Source: GCA-003244245 sp036266995 (GTDB taxonomy: Bacteria > Actinomycetota > Actinomycetes > Mycobacteriales > Pseudonocardiaceae). Taken from it: a stretch of DNA of 64,000 nucleotides. Positions 50,788 to 58,759 of the stretch are shown one piece after another. Position 1 is the stretch's first letter. The number at the start of each line of letters is the position of its first letter. A program made the position numbers and the translations under genes. The notes beneath the pieces are model-generated. The model was not told the origin of the DNA and did no database searches. It saw only the letters and a program-made list of their open reading frames with translations. The stretch covers positions 1 through 64,000 of the forward strand of contig DATAWX010000104.1 of NCBI GenBank assembly GCA_036266995.1. Reading direction: 5' to 3'.

Positions 50788-52075
50788 TGATCGCCCACGC
50801 CATGGGCAGCTGGTTCGTGCGGGTCTCGGGTGTTGGGCGATGGTCTGGACTGAAGAAATTTCCGGTGAGGTAGTCGTCGGCGTCGTACATACTCTGGGGG
50901 GAGATCTGGCCCTGGTAGTCAAACGAGTCGATCACATACGGGATGCCAGGGCTGGCGATAGCCGATGGACCGGTCATGACCTGAAAATGCAGGTGTGACG
51001 CGTTCGCATTGCCGGTATTGCCCAACTTGGCGATCATCTGGCCCTTGGTGACTTTGTCACCTACTTTGACCAGTAGGCTGCCCTTGATCAGATGCGCGTA
51101 GAAGGCGTAAGCACCGTTGCCGATATCGAGCACGATATGGTTGCCATCCACGTTGTTCACGGTCAACTTCGGCCCGAGCACCGGATCCTCGGCCGGTAGC
51201 ACCCCTGGGGCGTTTGCGTCCTGCCCATCCAAGATGCCGGTCACCTTGCCGTCGGCGACGGCAAGGATCTCCGATCCGTAGTCCGCATAGTTCTCGTTCT
51301 TGGTCTTGTCTCCCGTGTAGAAGGCACCATGGTCGTTGGTCTGCTTCCAGTCGATGGCGAACAGCTGGCCGCCGACAAGGTTGCCGTTAAGAGGCAGTGG
51401 CGAGCTGCGATGGGGCCAGCCCGGTTCACAGCACCCGTTGAGCGCGATCCAGTTCTTGCCCTTCAGGGGTGGACCGATGGTGATCGGGCCGCTCGTCGAG
51501 ATGTTGTAGGGCGTCACGGTGTAGTCCACCGGAACCGGGGTCGTCGTCACCGGGCTGACTGCCCCGTCGAAGTACAGGTGGTGCATCACGTACTTCGGCG
51601 CGTCCCTAGGAGAATCGAAGGAGTAGTCGACGAACAGGACCCGGGCTTGTTGGGGCGGGATCACCATGTCCTTTACCGGAATCGCGGGAAGGGCGCGGAG
51701 ACGGTTGCAGTCACCGAAGTTGCACGCAGGGTCCACCAGTTGCTTGCCGCTGAATGTGGTGAGAACCTTGCTGGTACTGGTCGCATCAACGACCTCGAGC
51801 TTGCGGATGGTCGCCGGGACCTGAGAAGCGTTCTGCAGTAGGAGGTTGTAAGCAATGTGGAACTTGCCATCGGTTCCAGCGACGGGGAACGTCGGCGGGT
51901 TGTTCACCTGCACTAACACTGGGGTGTATGCATCGTTGACGGTGATCCCAGACGGCAGCGGATCGAAGGGGGAGCCGCCACCGGCTGCAGCGGCTGTTGT
52001 AGGCGTGCTGGCAGGGGATGAACTACAGCCAACGAGCAGCACGGATACAACAATCAAGAACCCGAATCGCGGCAT
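50771..52075 (-). CDS. M23-family peptidase-domain lipoprotein
   Basis: A 434-residue exported lipoprotein. The signal MPRFGFLIVVSVLLVG ends at the lipobox Cys (residue 17) before a Ser/Thr/Pro linker. Residues 40-220 are a beta-rich domain of unknown role; residues 235-400 are an M23/LytM-type endopeptidase fold with AIDWKQ, YGSEILAVADGKV, GNGAYAFYAHLIKGS and ASHLHFQV (metal His in HLH). The first metal His of LytM enzymes is not where expected, so activity could be changed or lost. It would act on the cell wall outside the membrane. Convergent overlap with the ArsR-SRPBCC gene is 17 bp. Confidence 0.85.
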   Translation of the reverse strand: MPRFGFLIVVSVLLVGCSSSPASTPTTAAAAGGGSPFDPLPSGITVNDAYTPVLVQVNNPPTFPVAGTDGKFHIAYNLLLQNASQVPATIRKLEVVDATSTSKVLTTFSGKQLVDPACNFGDCNRLRALPAIPVKDMVIPPQQARVLFVDYSFDSPRDAPKYVMHHLYFDGAVSPVTTTPVPVDYTVTPYNISTSGPITIGPPLKGKNWIALNGCCEPGWPHRSSPLPLNGNLVGGQLFAIDWKQTNDHGAFYTGDKTKNENYADYGSEILAVADGKVTGILDGQDANAPGVLPAEDPVLGPKLTVNNVDGNHIVLDIGNGAYAFYAHLIKGSLLVKVGDKVTKGQMIAKLGNTGNANASHLHFQVMTGPSAIASPGIPYVIDSFDYQGQISPQSMYDADDYLTGNFFSPDHRPTPETRTNQLPMAWAIINFPG

Positions 52076-52135
52076 ACTGACCCCTTTTGATGCCGTAAGA
52101 GTGGGTCGCTAGTCCACCAAGACTATTACCACCGC

Positions 52136-52440
52136 CTATGGGTGACCACCGCCAGGCGGGGTCATGACACCGGCCCCCGGACCAGGCTGGGCGGCGAATA
52201 CGCCTTCTAGATGGCTGCGCGAACCTGCGCAGGTGAGGGGTGCCGCGCGGAAGCCGACATAGCCGTCAGGTCGCACGAGGTAGCCATTTCCCCCCAGTAG
52301 CACCGTTGGCGCCCTGGAACTCGGCCGCCTCATCAACGATCAACGGCAGCGAGTTACCGTCGCGTCGTGCTGACGTGGCCGCACCGATCAGATAGATCCT
52401 CACCCGGTCCCCGGCCAAGGTGTCGGCAAGCTACTTGGCT
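52136..52440 (-). pseudogene. Remnant of FAD-dependent aromatic monooxygenase C-terminus
   Basis: On the minus strand the sequence encodes, in one frame, DTLAGDRVRIYLIG...LPLIVDEAAEFQ and, after a shift at a GGGGGG run near 52310, YLVRPDGYVGFRA, the C-terminal thioredoxin-like tail seen in class A flavin monooxygenases (PHBH-like). The FAD-binding body is absent. It is a decayed 3' fragment. Confidence 0.7.
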
Positions 52441-52505
52441 TTCGGTGAGCCTATATTCGGAGGCGGTGAGAATCAATCCGTACTGGCTGTTGAGACGTCG
52501 ATGGT

Positions 52506-52529
52506 CCTGGCTGTGCAATCACAGCCAGG
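52506..52529. terminator. Hairpin terminator downstream of alcohol dehydrogenase
   Basis: CCTGGCTGTG (52506-52515) and CACAGCCAGG (52520-52529) pair perfectly around CAAT, 35 bp after the dehydrogenase stop on the minus strand. Confidence 0.7.
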
Positions 52530-52563
52530 CGGGCACGGGTGCCTCACCTTCACGGCACGGCGG

Positions 52564-53598
52564 TTAGGGGCGGATGAGCACCTTCAGCGCCTGGCGGTTG
52601 GCCATGGCGCGGTAACCGTCGGGAACCTCCTCCAGGCCGATGGTGCGGTCGCACACCCGACCCGGCTCGATCTTGCCTTCGAGCACTTCGGGAAGCAGTT
52701 CGTCGATGTAGGCCCGGGCGGGGGCGACGCCGCCGGTGAGCGTGATGTTGCGCATGAAGACGCCGAAGTCGGCCGGCACGTCCGGGTACTGCGGGGCGTC
52801 GACGCGGCTGACCACGCCGCCGTCGCGGACCACGCCGAACGCGGTCTCAATGGCCGGCTTGAGACCGACGCACTCCAGCACGGTGTGGGTGCCGTCGTCG
52901 CCGGTCAGCTCCCGGACCTTCTCAATGCCTTCCTCTCCGCGCTCGGGCACCACATCAGTGGCGCCGAACTCGCGACCGAGGTCGGTGCGGTCCTTGTGCC
53001 GGCCCATGAGGATGATCCGCTCGGCGCCGAGCCGGTTAGCGGCCAGCACCGCCGACAGGCCGACCGCGCCGTCGCCGATGACCGTGACCATCGTGCGTGG
53101 GTTGACCCCAGCGGTCACGGCGCAGTGGTGGCCGGTGGGAAACACGTCGGACAGGGTGAGTAGCGACGGCAACAGTGCGGCGTCCTCGCCGACGGGCAGC
53201 TTGACCAGCGTGCCCTGGGCCTGCGGCACCCGCACGGCTTCGCCCTGGCCGCCGTCTATGCCGTTCGCCGCCCAGAAACCGCCGTGGCGGCACGAGGTGT
53301 GCAGGCCCTCGCGGCAGAACTCGCAGGTGCCATCGGAGAAGGTGAACGGTGCGACGACGACATCCCCCGGCTTGAGCCCGGACACCTCGGCACCGGCCTC
53401 CTCGACGACGCCGAGGAACTCGTGCCCGATCCGGTCGCCGTGCTCGGTGGCGGGCCGCGATCCGTAGGGCCACAGGTCGCTGCCGCAGATGCAGGCGCGC
53501 AGCACCCGCACCACGGCGTCGGTTGGTTCCCGCAGGACCGGGTCTGGCACGTTCTCCACCCGCACATCGCCGGCGCCGTAGATCAACGTTGCTCGCAT
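52564..53598 (-). CDS. Zinc-dependent alcohol dehydrogenase family protein
   Basis: A 344-residue medium-chain dehydrogenase. Catalytic-zinc ligands are in CICGSDLWPYG (Cys about residue 36) and the GHEFLGVVEEAG Glu; structural-zinc Cys are in CEFCREGLHTSCRHG (about residues 90-105). NAD(P) is bound at VTVIGDGAVGLSAVLAANRLGAE (GxGxxG-type, about residue 170, in parts). The sequence is close to threonine/secondary alcohol dehydrogenase-like proteins of actinomycetes. The cupin gene at 53669 is immediately upstream on the same strand and the two probably form a unit, with a decayed regulator beyond it. Substrate unknown. Confidence 0.93.
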   Translation of the reverse strand: MRATLIYGAGDVRVENVPDPVLREPTDAVVRVLRACICGSDLWPYGSRPATEHGDRIGHEFLGVVEEAGAEVSGLKPGDVVVAPFTFSDGTCEFCREGLHTSCRHGGFWAANGIDGGQGEAVRVPQAQGTLVKLPVGEDAALLPSLLTLSDVFPTGHHCAVTAGVNPRTMVTVIGDGAVGLSAVLAANRLGAERIILMGRHKDRTDLGREFGATDVVPERGEEGIEKVRELTGDDGTHTVLECVGLKPAIETAFGVVRDGGVVSRVDAPQYPDVPADFGVFMRNITLTGGVAPARAYIDELLPEVLEGKIEPGRVCDRTIGLEEVPDGYRAMANRQALKVLIRP

Positions 53599-53668
53599 GA
53601 GTGTTCCTTTCCATTACGGGTCTCGTCGGGGGACCGCCCGCGGATCGAGAATCCGTCATCGGCGGCTG

Positions 53669-54073
53669 CTAGCTGGTGCGGTACTCCTCGTCGGTGACGG
53701 GGTCGCCCCATTCGGTCTCGGGTCCCTGCTGGCCCTCGCCGAGGCCCTCCCACATGGCGACGTGGGACATGAAGTGCTCGGGGGAGGCGCCGTGCCAATG
53801 CCATTCCCGGGGTGGGGTGTAAATGGTGTCGCCGGGGCGTATCTCGATGACCTCGCCGCCGCGGGACTGGACCAGGCCGCGCCCCTCGGAGACGTGCAGT
53901 GTCTGCCCGTTGGCGTGGCAGTGCCACGCGGTACGTGCGGCGGGGGCGAAGCGGACGAGGTTGACGCGCAGCCGCGACGGCGCCTTGCCCTGGGCGATGA
54001 CGTCGAACCACACGTCACCGCTGAACATCTCCGCCGGGCCCTTCGTGCTCGGCTGCTTGGGCTGAATTTCCAC
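53669..54073 (-). CDS. Cupin domain protein
   Basis: A 134-residue single-domain cupin. Cupin motif 1 is AWHCHANGQTLHVSEGRG (metal His and Glu region, about residues 47-65) and motif 2 is IRPGDTIYTPPREWHWHGASP (about residues 78-98); the metal His set looks complete. Such proteins in this context are often carboxymuconolactone-decarboxylase-associated quinol/aldehyde enzymes. The GTG at 54073 is fixed by AAGGAGAT eight bases upstream. It precedes the alcohol dehydrogenase on the minus strand (70 bp), and a wrecked MmyB-type regulator lies upstream, so this was probably a small regulated operon. Confidence 0.92.
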   Translation of the reverse strand: MEIQPKQPSTKGPAEMFSGDVWFDVIAQGKAPSRLRVNLVRFAPAARTAWHCHANGQTLHVSEGRGLVQSRGGEVIEIRPGDTIYTPPREWHWHGASPEHFMSHVAMWEGLGEGQQGPETEWGDPVTDEEYRTS

Positions 54074-54129
54074 GTATCTCCTTGCTTGCTCGGTGCCGTC
54101 TGATGGCCGCGGCGCGACCTGGGAGCCGG

Positions 54130-54583
54130 TCAGGTCCCGTCGACGGTCTGCGAGCTCTGCGGCTGACCGGCGGTGGCTGTCCAACTGGCGAGCAGGTTGA
54201 GCGAGTCCTGCGATGGGGTGCCCGGTTCGGAGTGTAGGCGTTGAGTCGCAGCCCGGCGTCCGCCGTGAGTTCCATCGACTCGTAGGTCAGGGTCAGGTCG
54301 CCGACGACCGGGTGGTGCAGGTGCTTGATCCCGCAGCGTGCGGAACGTCTCGCTGCGAGTCGATAGCTCCCCGACGAGATCGGACAGGGTCCGTTCGTAC
54401 CAGGATGTCCCGGCGACCGTTGCGCACGCACGCCGGCGCGGCGTTCATCGCGTCGAGGATGCGCTGGACTCCCGGGCGCACGTGCTGCCTGGGGGCCCGC
54501 CGACGCGTACGGACCGTAACCGTGTCAATCGCCGTACGAGCCAGATCGAACAGGTGTGCGCGTTCAGCCTCGGTCCGAGCCAT
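54130..54583 (-). pseudogene. Decayed MmyB-type transcription regulator
   Basis: On the minus strand, three frames in turn encode AERAHLFDLARTAIDT / HVRPGVQRILDAMNAAPACVRNGRRDIL (linker of an XRE-MmyB regulator), then WYERTLSDLVGELSTRSETFRTLR, then IKHLHHPVVGDLTLTYESMEL, and finally EPGTPSQDSLNLLASWTATAG with a proper TGA at 54130. The N-terminal helix-turn-helix and about 80-100 middle residues are missing, and there are at least three shifts. It is non-functional. Functional relatives regulate neighbouring oxidoreductase genes. Confidence 0.85.
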
Positions 54584-54661
54584 CTACGAATACAGTCGCG
54601 GCGACCCTATGAGCTGCTCGCCCAGCATGTGAACGGTGGCGCGCTGACCACTGCGGAGCAA

Positions 54662-54807
54662 TTATCGTCCGCTTGCGTCGATCACGCTGACGCGATTGCC
54701 CTGGGTGTCTTCAAGGACGATGAAGTCGGAATCGTCGCGATAGCAGTGCCAGCTGTCGAGCGCTTCGCCCCGAGCCTGATGAGCCGCTTGGTCTCAGCTT
54801 CTTGGTC
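54662..54807 (-). pseudogene. VOC/glyoxalase-family C-terminal remnant
   Basis: The minus strand encodes DQEAETKRLIRLGAKR and, one frame over, LDSWHCYRDDSDFIVLEDTQGNRVSV ending in a TAA at 54662: the last strand and helix of a vicinal-oxygen-chelate (glyoxalase/bleomycin resistance) domain. It overlaps the 3' end of the MidA-like gene. Only about 45 of the usual 120 residues remain. Confidence 0.7.
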
Positions 54808-55915
54808 GGGGCGTCAGCAGCGTTGGCGCGTCCTTGGCCGCTCGGAGGACCAGAAGGTTCCCGAGACCCCCGGCGTCCCCGAGCTCCATCAGCCGACCGA
54901 GCTGACCCTGGAGGACCGTCGCCTCCTGCACCAGTCCCTCCAACGCCGCCATGAACCCGGCCGTTTCGAGATCCTCCGCTACCCGGGCGATGTCGAGGGA
55001 CAACAGCCAGCTGCCTTGGGTGATGACGGGCCCAGGACAGAAGCCGGCGCTTCGGGCGGCACGGGCAACCGCCGAGAAGTTCACGTCGGCGGTGATGTCC
55101 TTGCTACCGGGCTCGTTCAATGGCGACGGCGTCGCATCCTCGCGTCTGTACGTCGCAACCGTGCCATCGGGATGCTCAAGCCAGATGTCGGGCTCGAGGC
55201 CGCCGTAGTCGATGAGGAGCAGGTAGCCGCAGGTGAGCGCCCGGGAGGCGTCGCGGCACCAGGCCTCGACCCCGGAAGAGATCTCGAAGCAGGCTCCGGG
55301 GGCGAGGTGGGCCGCGGCTTCGCGGGCGGGTTCGGCGAGGGTCACGTCCGAGAGCGCACCCAGCCGTTCAACAAAGCCGTCACCGTCGACGTCGACGTAG
55401 ATCTCTTGAACGCTTCCGGCCTCGGCCACTTCGAGGACGTGCACGGGAAAGTTGTCGAGTACCTCGTTGGCGAGCACGCAGCCGACCACCGGCGGCCCCG
55501 AGAGATCCGTCGACCACTCGGCCGATCCGGCTGCCGCCCCGAGGCGCCGTCGCTGCCAGTCCCGGACGCGGTCGAAGCGTTCGATGAACCGCCACCGCAA
55601 CGGCACGCCCATCGAGTCGGCCGCCTCCATCGCATCGGCGGCCAGATCGCCCTGACCACCTCCGACCTCCACCACCCAGAAGGGCTCGGGCCTACCAATC
55701 GCCCGCCACATCCGTCGGAGCTCGCGGGCGACGAGACGGCCGAACCAGGGGGTGAGGGACGGAGACGTCCGGTAGTGGCTCCCGCGACCGGGGACGCGGG
55801 TCGCGTAGTAACCGTCGCTGGGGTGGTAGAGCGCGGCCTGCATGAAGTCGATGAAGGGCAGGGGTCCCGAAGACCCCATCCGTTCCCGCAGGTTCTGCCT
55901 CAGCGACCGTGCCAC
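54794..55915 (-). CDS. SAM-dependent methyltransferase, MidA/NDUFAF7-like
   Basis: A 373-residue protein of the DUF185/MidA (NDUFAF7) family, whose mitochondrial member methylates an Arg of complex I. Motifs: GPLPFIDFMQAALYHPSDGYY (N-terminal family signature, in parts), RTSPSLTPWFG, VVEVGGGQGDLAAD (SAM glycine loop, about residue 75), VLANEVLDNFPVHV (about residue 140) and LLLIDYGG. The GTG at 55915 begins VARSLRQNLRE, fitting homologues better than the longer 436-residue frame. The C-terminal PRPRS runs into the VOC remnant. No respiratory complex genes are nearby. Confidence 0.87.
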   Translation of the reverse strand: MARSLRQNLRERMGSSGPLPFIDFMQAALYHPSDGYYATRVPGRGSHYRTSPSLTPWFGRLVARELRRMWRAIGRPEPFWVVEVGGGQGDLAADAMEAADSMGVPLRWRFIERFDRVRDWQRRRLGAAAGSAEWSTDLSGPPVVGCVLANEVLDNFPVHVLEVAEAGSVQEIYVDVDGDGFVERLGALSDVTLAEPAREAAAHLAPGACFEISSGVEAWCRDASRALTCGYLLLIDYGGLEPDIWLEHPDGTVATYRREDATPSPLNEPGSKDITADVNFSAVARAARSAGFCPGPVITQGSWLLSLDIARVAEDLETAGFMAALEGLVQEATVLQGQLGRLMELGDAGGLGNLLVLRAAKDAPTLLTPRPRS

Positions 55916-56284
55916 GGTGGGCGCTTTCTGCTGACTGTCTCGCCGACGGTCGGAGCCTACGCCGCGCGGGTGCGCGAGGCACGTTGGCTGGTGCCGGTGG
56001 ACAACCCTGTCCGATCCCCAGGCGCGGATCGAGAGGTGACCAAGGGAGTACGACGGGCCATGATTGGAAGCAGCCGCAAGGAGGGTAAGTCGCTCGACGA
56101 CCAACGCCGAAGCGCTCTCCGGGAACGGATCCGCTTGGCCCTTCAGGCCGCGACGACGGGACTATCGCCTGACGGCGCGGGCTGAGCGGGTGGGGAATGG
56201 CCCGGACTGATCAGTACGCGAAGTGCCTCATGAGGGCAACAGCATCATAGGAACGGCCGCGGGAGGCGGGAGAGTGGGGCGAGC
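55916..56284. other. Intergenic region
   Basis: 369 bp between divergent genes. A 49-codon plus-strand frame (56036-56185, ending TTGLSPDGAG) is open with GTG but has no recognisable family and weak support. The monooxygenase promoter should lie at its right end (GGCGGGAGAG precedes the ATG at 56285). Nothing else recognised. Confidence 0.4.
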
Positions 56285-57310
56285 ATGCGCGCGGTGGTGA
56301 TCGGATGCGGTATCGGCGGTGCGACTGCCGCGCTCGCGCTCGCTGAGATCGGCGTGTCGGTCGAGGTCTACGAAACCGCGGCACGGTCTGCGGACCGCGG
56401 CGGCTGGGTCACGCTGGGCCCCGCCGCGATGACCGGGCTCGATCGGGTCGGTGTCGCGGACGACGTCCGGGCGGTCGGCTTCCCCGTGGTGAGTGTCCGC
56501 ACCGTCGACACCGCCACGGGCGACGTGACCGATTTTCCCCGTTACGAGGCGACGCATCGCTTCCCGAGCACTCATGCGTGGCGCCGAGATCTGCTGTGCA
56601 CTCTGCGAGATCGGCTCGATTCGGCGGGTGTCACGTGTCACTACGGCAGCACCGCAATCGTCGGGGACATTGACGCCGACTTGATCGTGGGGGCTGACGG
56701 AGCCCGATCCGCGACCCGGCGATCGATCGGCAACCTCGCCGAACCAACCTGTACCGGGCAGATCATCTACTACGGGCACCACCCACGCCCTGCACCGCTT
56801 TTATCGACCGGCGTGCTGCACTTTTGGCGCCACTCCGGGGGTGTTGCCGGTTACGTCGGAGACCTGCGGGATGGCTCATTCTGGTTCAGTCGTCACAACA
56901 CCGACACCCCGACCGACATGATCGACCTGGAGACCGCGATCGCGGCGTTACGGGACACGCCCGTCCAGGCCGTGCTCGACGCCTCCTGGGTGAGCCGCTC
57001 GATCGCGCTGTACGAGCTCGTGCCGAAAGGCAGGTGGCACCGCGGCCACACGGTCGTCATCGGGGATGCCGCCCACGCCCTTTCCCCAGCGGCCGGCCGG
57101 GGCGCAACCTCGGCGATCGAAGACGCGATTATCCTGGCCAAACATCTGCGCGAGCGCGCCTACTGCGTTCCTGAGGCCCTCAAATCCTTCACCGCCAGTC
57201 GGCGTCCGATTGCCAAAGCTGCGTATCGTCCCACTCCCGGCCAGCGACCTGTCTCCGTCACGGCCCACGAACTCGATCTGACCGGGGACAGCTTCTTCAT
57301 CGGCCCCTGA
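56285..57310 (+). CDS. FAD-dependent monooxygenase
   Basis: A 341-residue class A flavoprotein monooxygenase. The FAD dinucleotide loop is VVIGCGIGGATAALALAE (G-x-G-x2-G, residues 7-13), followed by DLIVGADGARSATR (DG motif, about residue 137) and VVIGDAAHALSPAAGRGATSAIEDAIILA (GD motif, about residue 260; quoted in parts). It hydroxylates or epoxidises an aromatic or polyketide-like substrate with NAD(P)H and O2. ATG with GGGAGAG upstream. Its last bases overlap a decayed IS3 orfA on the other strand. Confidence 0.92.
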   Translation: MRAVVIGCGIGGATAALALAEIGVSVEVYETAARSADRGGWVTLGPAAMTGLDRVGVADDVRAVGFPVVSVRTVDTATGDVTDFPRYEATHRFPSTHAWRRDLLCTLRDRLDSAGVTCHYGSTAIVGDIDADLIVGADGARSATRRSIGNLAEPTCTGQIIYYGHHPRPAPLLSTGVLHFWRHSGGVAGYVGDLRDGSFWFSRHNTDTPTDMIDLETAIAALRDTPVQAVLDASWVSRSIALYELVPKGRWHRGHTVVIGDAAHALSPAAGRGATSAIEDAIILAKHLRERAYCVPEALKSFTASRRPIAKAAYRPTPGQRPVSVTAHELDLTGDSFFIGP

Positions 57311-57545
57311 TCCTCACAGCGCACGACGAACCCATAGACTTGATCTCGGCATCCACCTCTGCCAGGCGTACCAAGCCACGCAGCGTCTCCCCTGTCCGGA
57401 CGCCCAACTTGGCGGCTACGGCCTCGATCGCGGCCCACTCCGAGCGATAGCTCGCTCGTACCTCGGCGACCTTCCGAACCGCACGCTCCCGCGGCTCCGG
57501 GAAGCAGCAGCTACTGCGGGGTCTTCGTCTGACTACCTTTGCGTA
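57297..57545 (-). mobile_element. IS3-family OrfA remnant
   Basis: The minus strand reads FPEPRERAVRKVAEVRASYRS, EWAAIEAVAAKLGVRTGETLRGLVRLAEVDAEIK, the helix-turn-helix region of an IS3 orfA, with about 20 residues deleted between AEVDA and EIK, then runs out. No orfB, no inverted repeats found. A dead insertion-sequence scrap that reaches into the monooxygenase stop. Confidence 0.8.
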
Positions 57546-57917
57546 ATATGAGGCGGGTTTAATTGTGAACGCATCGGGTGATCACAGCGACGCTAAGTTT
57601 GGACCTGGGTGGACGGGATCGACCGGCTTCGTAGGCTGGCGCGTGAAGGCGATACGCCCGGTTATTCGAGTCCGCCTCTGTGAGGGGCATGTCGCGGCTC
57701 GGGCCTTGTGGGTATCAAGTGGTGGCGGCAACGTAGCGGATCAGTGCCAGGCTCAAACGACCTGAGGTCTTGTTGGGTCATGATGCGTGGTTGAGCCCGC
57801 TAGTAGACCCGCTGTGACCGTTGGCCAACAGTACTGGGCAGAGTCCGGACGCATGGCTGGTACTGGCTTCCGGCGATCACCGCGAGCGGAGGGCTCCGCC
57901 GGTACACCGGGGCCGGC
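57546..57917. other. Unassigned 372-bp region
   Basis: Between the IS3 remnant and the decayed toxin. I see no intact gene, tRNA or recognised insertion sequence. It is probably further decayed mobile DNA. Confidence 0.4.
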
Positions 57918-58197
57918 TCAGTCGGGGTGCTCGTCGAGATCAAGCCACGTCACGAGGAGCACATCCACCCGATCCTGATCGGCGAGCAGCAAGTAGCAAG
58001 TAGGTGATCAGTCCGCATCCACTGCCGAAGGGCAACTGGTAGACCCCACCGTCCGGGTTGTCCGCGTTGAGCGGCTCACCGCGCTCGGGCACCAGTTCCA
58101 GTACCGCCAGGGCGTCGGCGAGCGGGATCGCTCCTGCCGGAGGAAGCTCCCGGATCTGGGCGCGCGCGACAGGGTCGATATCGAGCGTGTATGTCAT
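57918..58197 (-). pseudogene. RelE/ParE-type toxin, frameshifted by a 7-bp duplication
   Basis: The ATG frame (MTYTLDIDPVARAQIRELPP, LVPERGEPLNADNPDGGVYQLPFG) is a RelE/ParE-type toxin to about residue 65. AGCAAGT is tandemly repeated at 57988-57994 and 57995-58001; removing one copy restores the expected LADQDRVDVLLVTWLDLDEHPD end with a TGA at 57918. As it stands the frame continues to an unrelated 20-residue tail ending in a stop at 57940. It follows the antitoxin remnant by 11 bp. Confidence 0.8.
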
Positions 58198-58208
58198 GAG
58201 GTCGACGG

Positions 58209-58548
58209 TCAGAGACCGAGTTCGGCCTTAAGCTCGCTCCACGGCACGCTGCCGGGTCGTGAACGGGGCCGATCCGCAGCACGTGGCGCAACTGGTCTAG
58301 GCGCAGCGTCTGGCGGGGGATGGCGAGCGCGACGTGTCGTCGAACTCCGCCACCTGCTTGGGCAGCAGAGCTGCCCGAATCTCCTCCGGCGAGCCGAAGC
58401 GCTGCGCAGCGATCGTATCCCCGGCCCACATCGGTGCCGGCTCCAGTCCGTCGCGGTCCGGACCCGCCGCCGAGGGGCGACGGGGCTCGGGGTAGTGCTC
58501 AGCGGCGGTCACGAGGTGCACCTTAGTTCTTCGAGCGCTACGCGCCAT
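58209..58548 (-). pseudogene. Decayed antitoxin partner of the RelE/ParE-type toxin
   Basis: The minus strand starts with ATG at 58548 (MARSARRTKVHLVTAAEHYPE) and carries GSPEEIRAALLPKQVAEFDD, then shifts frame; RQTLRLDQLRHVLRI and finally PWSELKAELGL followed by TGA at 58209 appear in two other frames. At least two shifts break it. The intact gene would have been the antitoxin of the toxin that starts 11 bp downstream. Confidence 0.75.
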
Positions 58549-58759
58549 GGCTAACCGGTGGTGCGCCGGTGGGATCGTGGCCTCGTACCAGCGCCCATCC
58601 AATCCCCGTGCTCGCCTCCCGCCGAAACTCCGGCGGGACAGCCGGCCAATTGCGTCTGACTCGCGGGAAGACGTACGGTCGAACGCCAGCCCTGTCGTAG
58701 ATCCTCGCGACAGATCCCACGAGGCCACATTGGCGTTGTCTCGAAGGGACGTGTCCGCC

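Noticed and set aside
54338..56185. 615-residue plus-strand frame opposite the MidA-like gene
   Set aside because: It is the antisense shadow of the methyltransferase, which carries clear family motifs on the minus strand.
56036..56185. 49-codon plus-strand frame upstream of the FAD monooxygenase
   Set aside because: No recognisable family, uncertain start and no conservation evidence available; noted only in the intergenic entry.
57600..57760. tmRNA- or tRNA-like patches (TTCGAGTCC, ACGGGATCGACC)
   Set aside because: No acceptor stem, no paired T-arm and no tag reading frame could be built around them.
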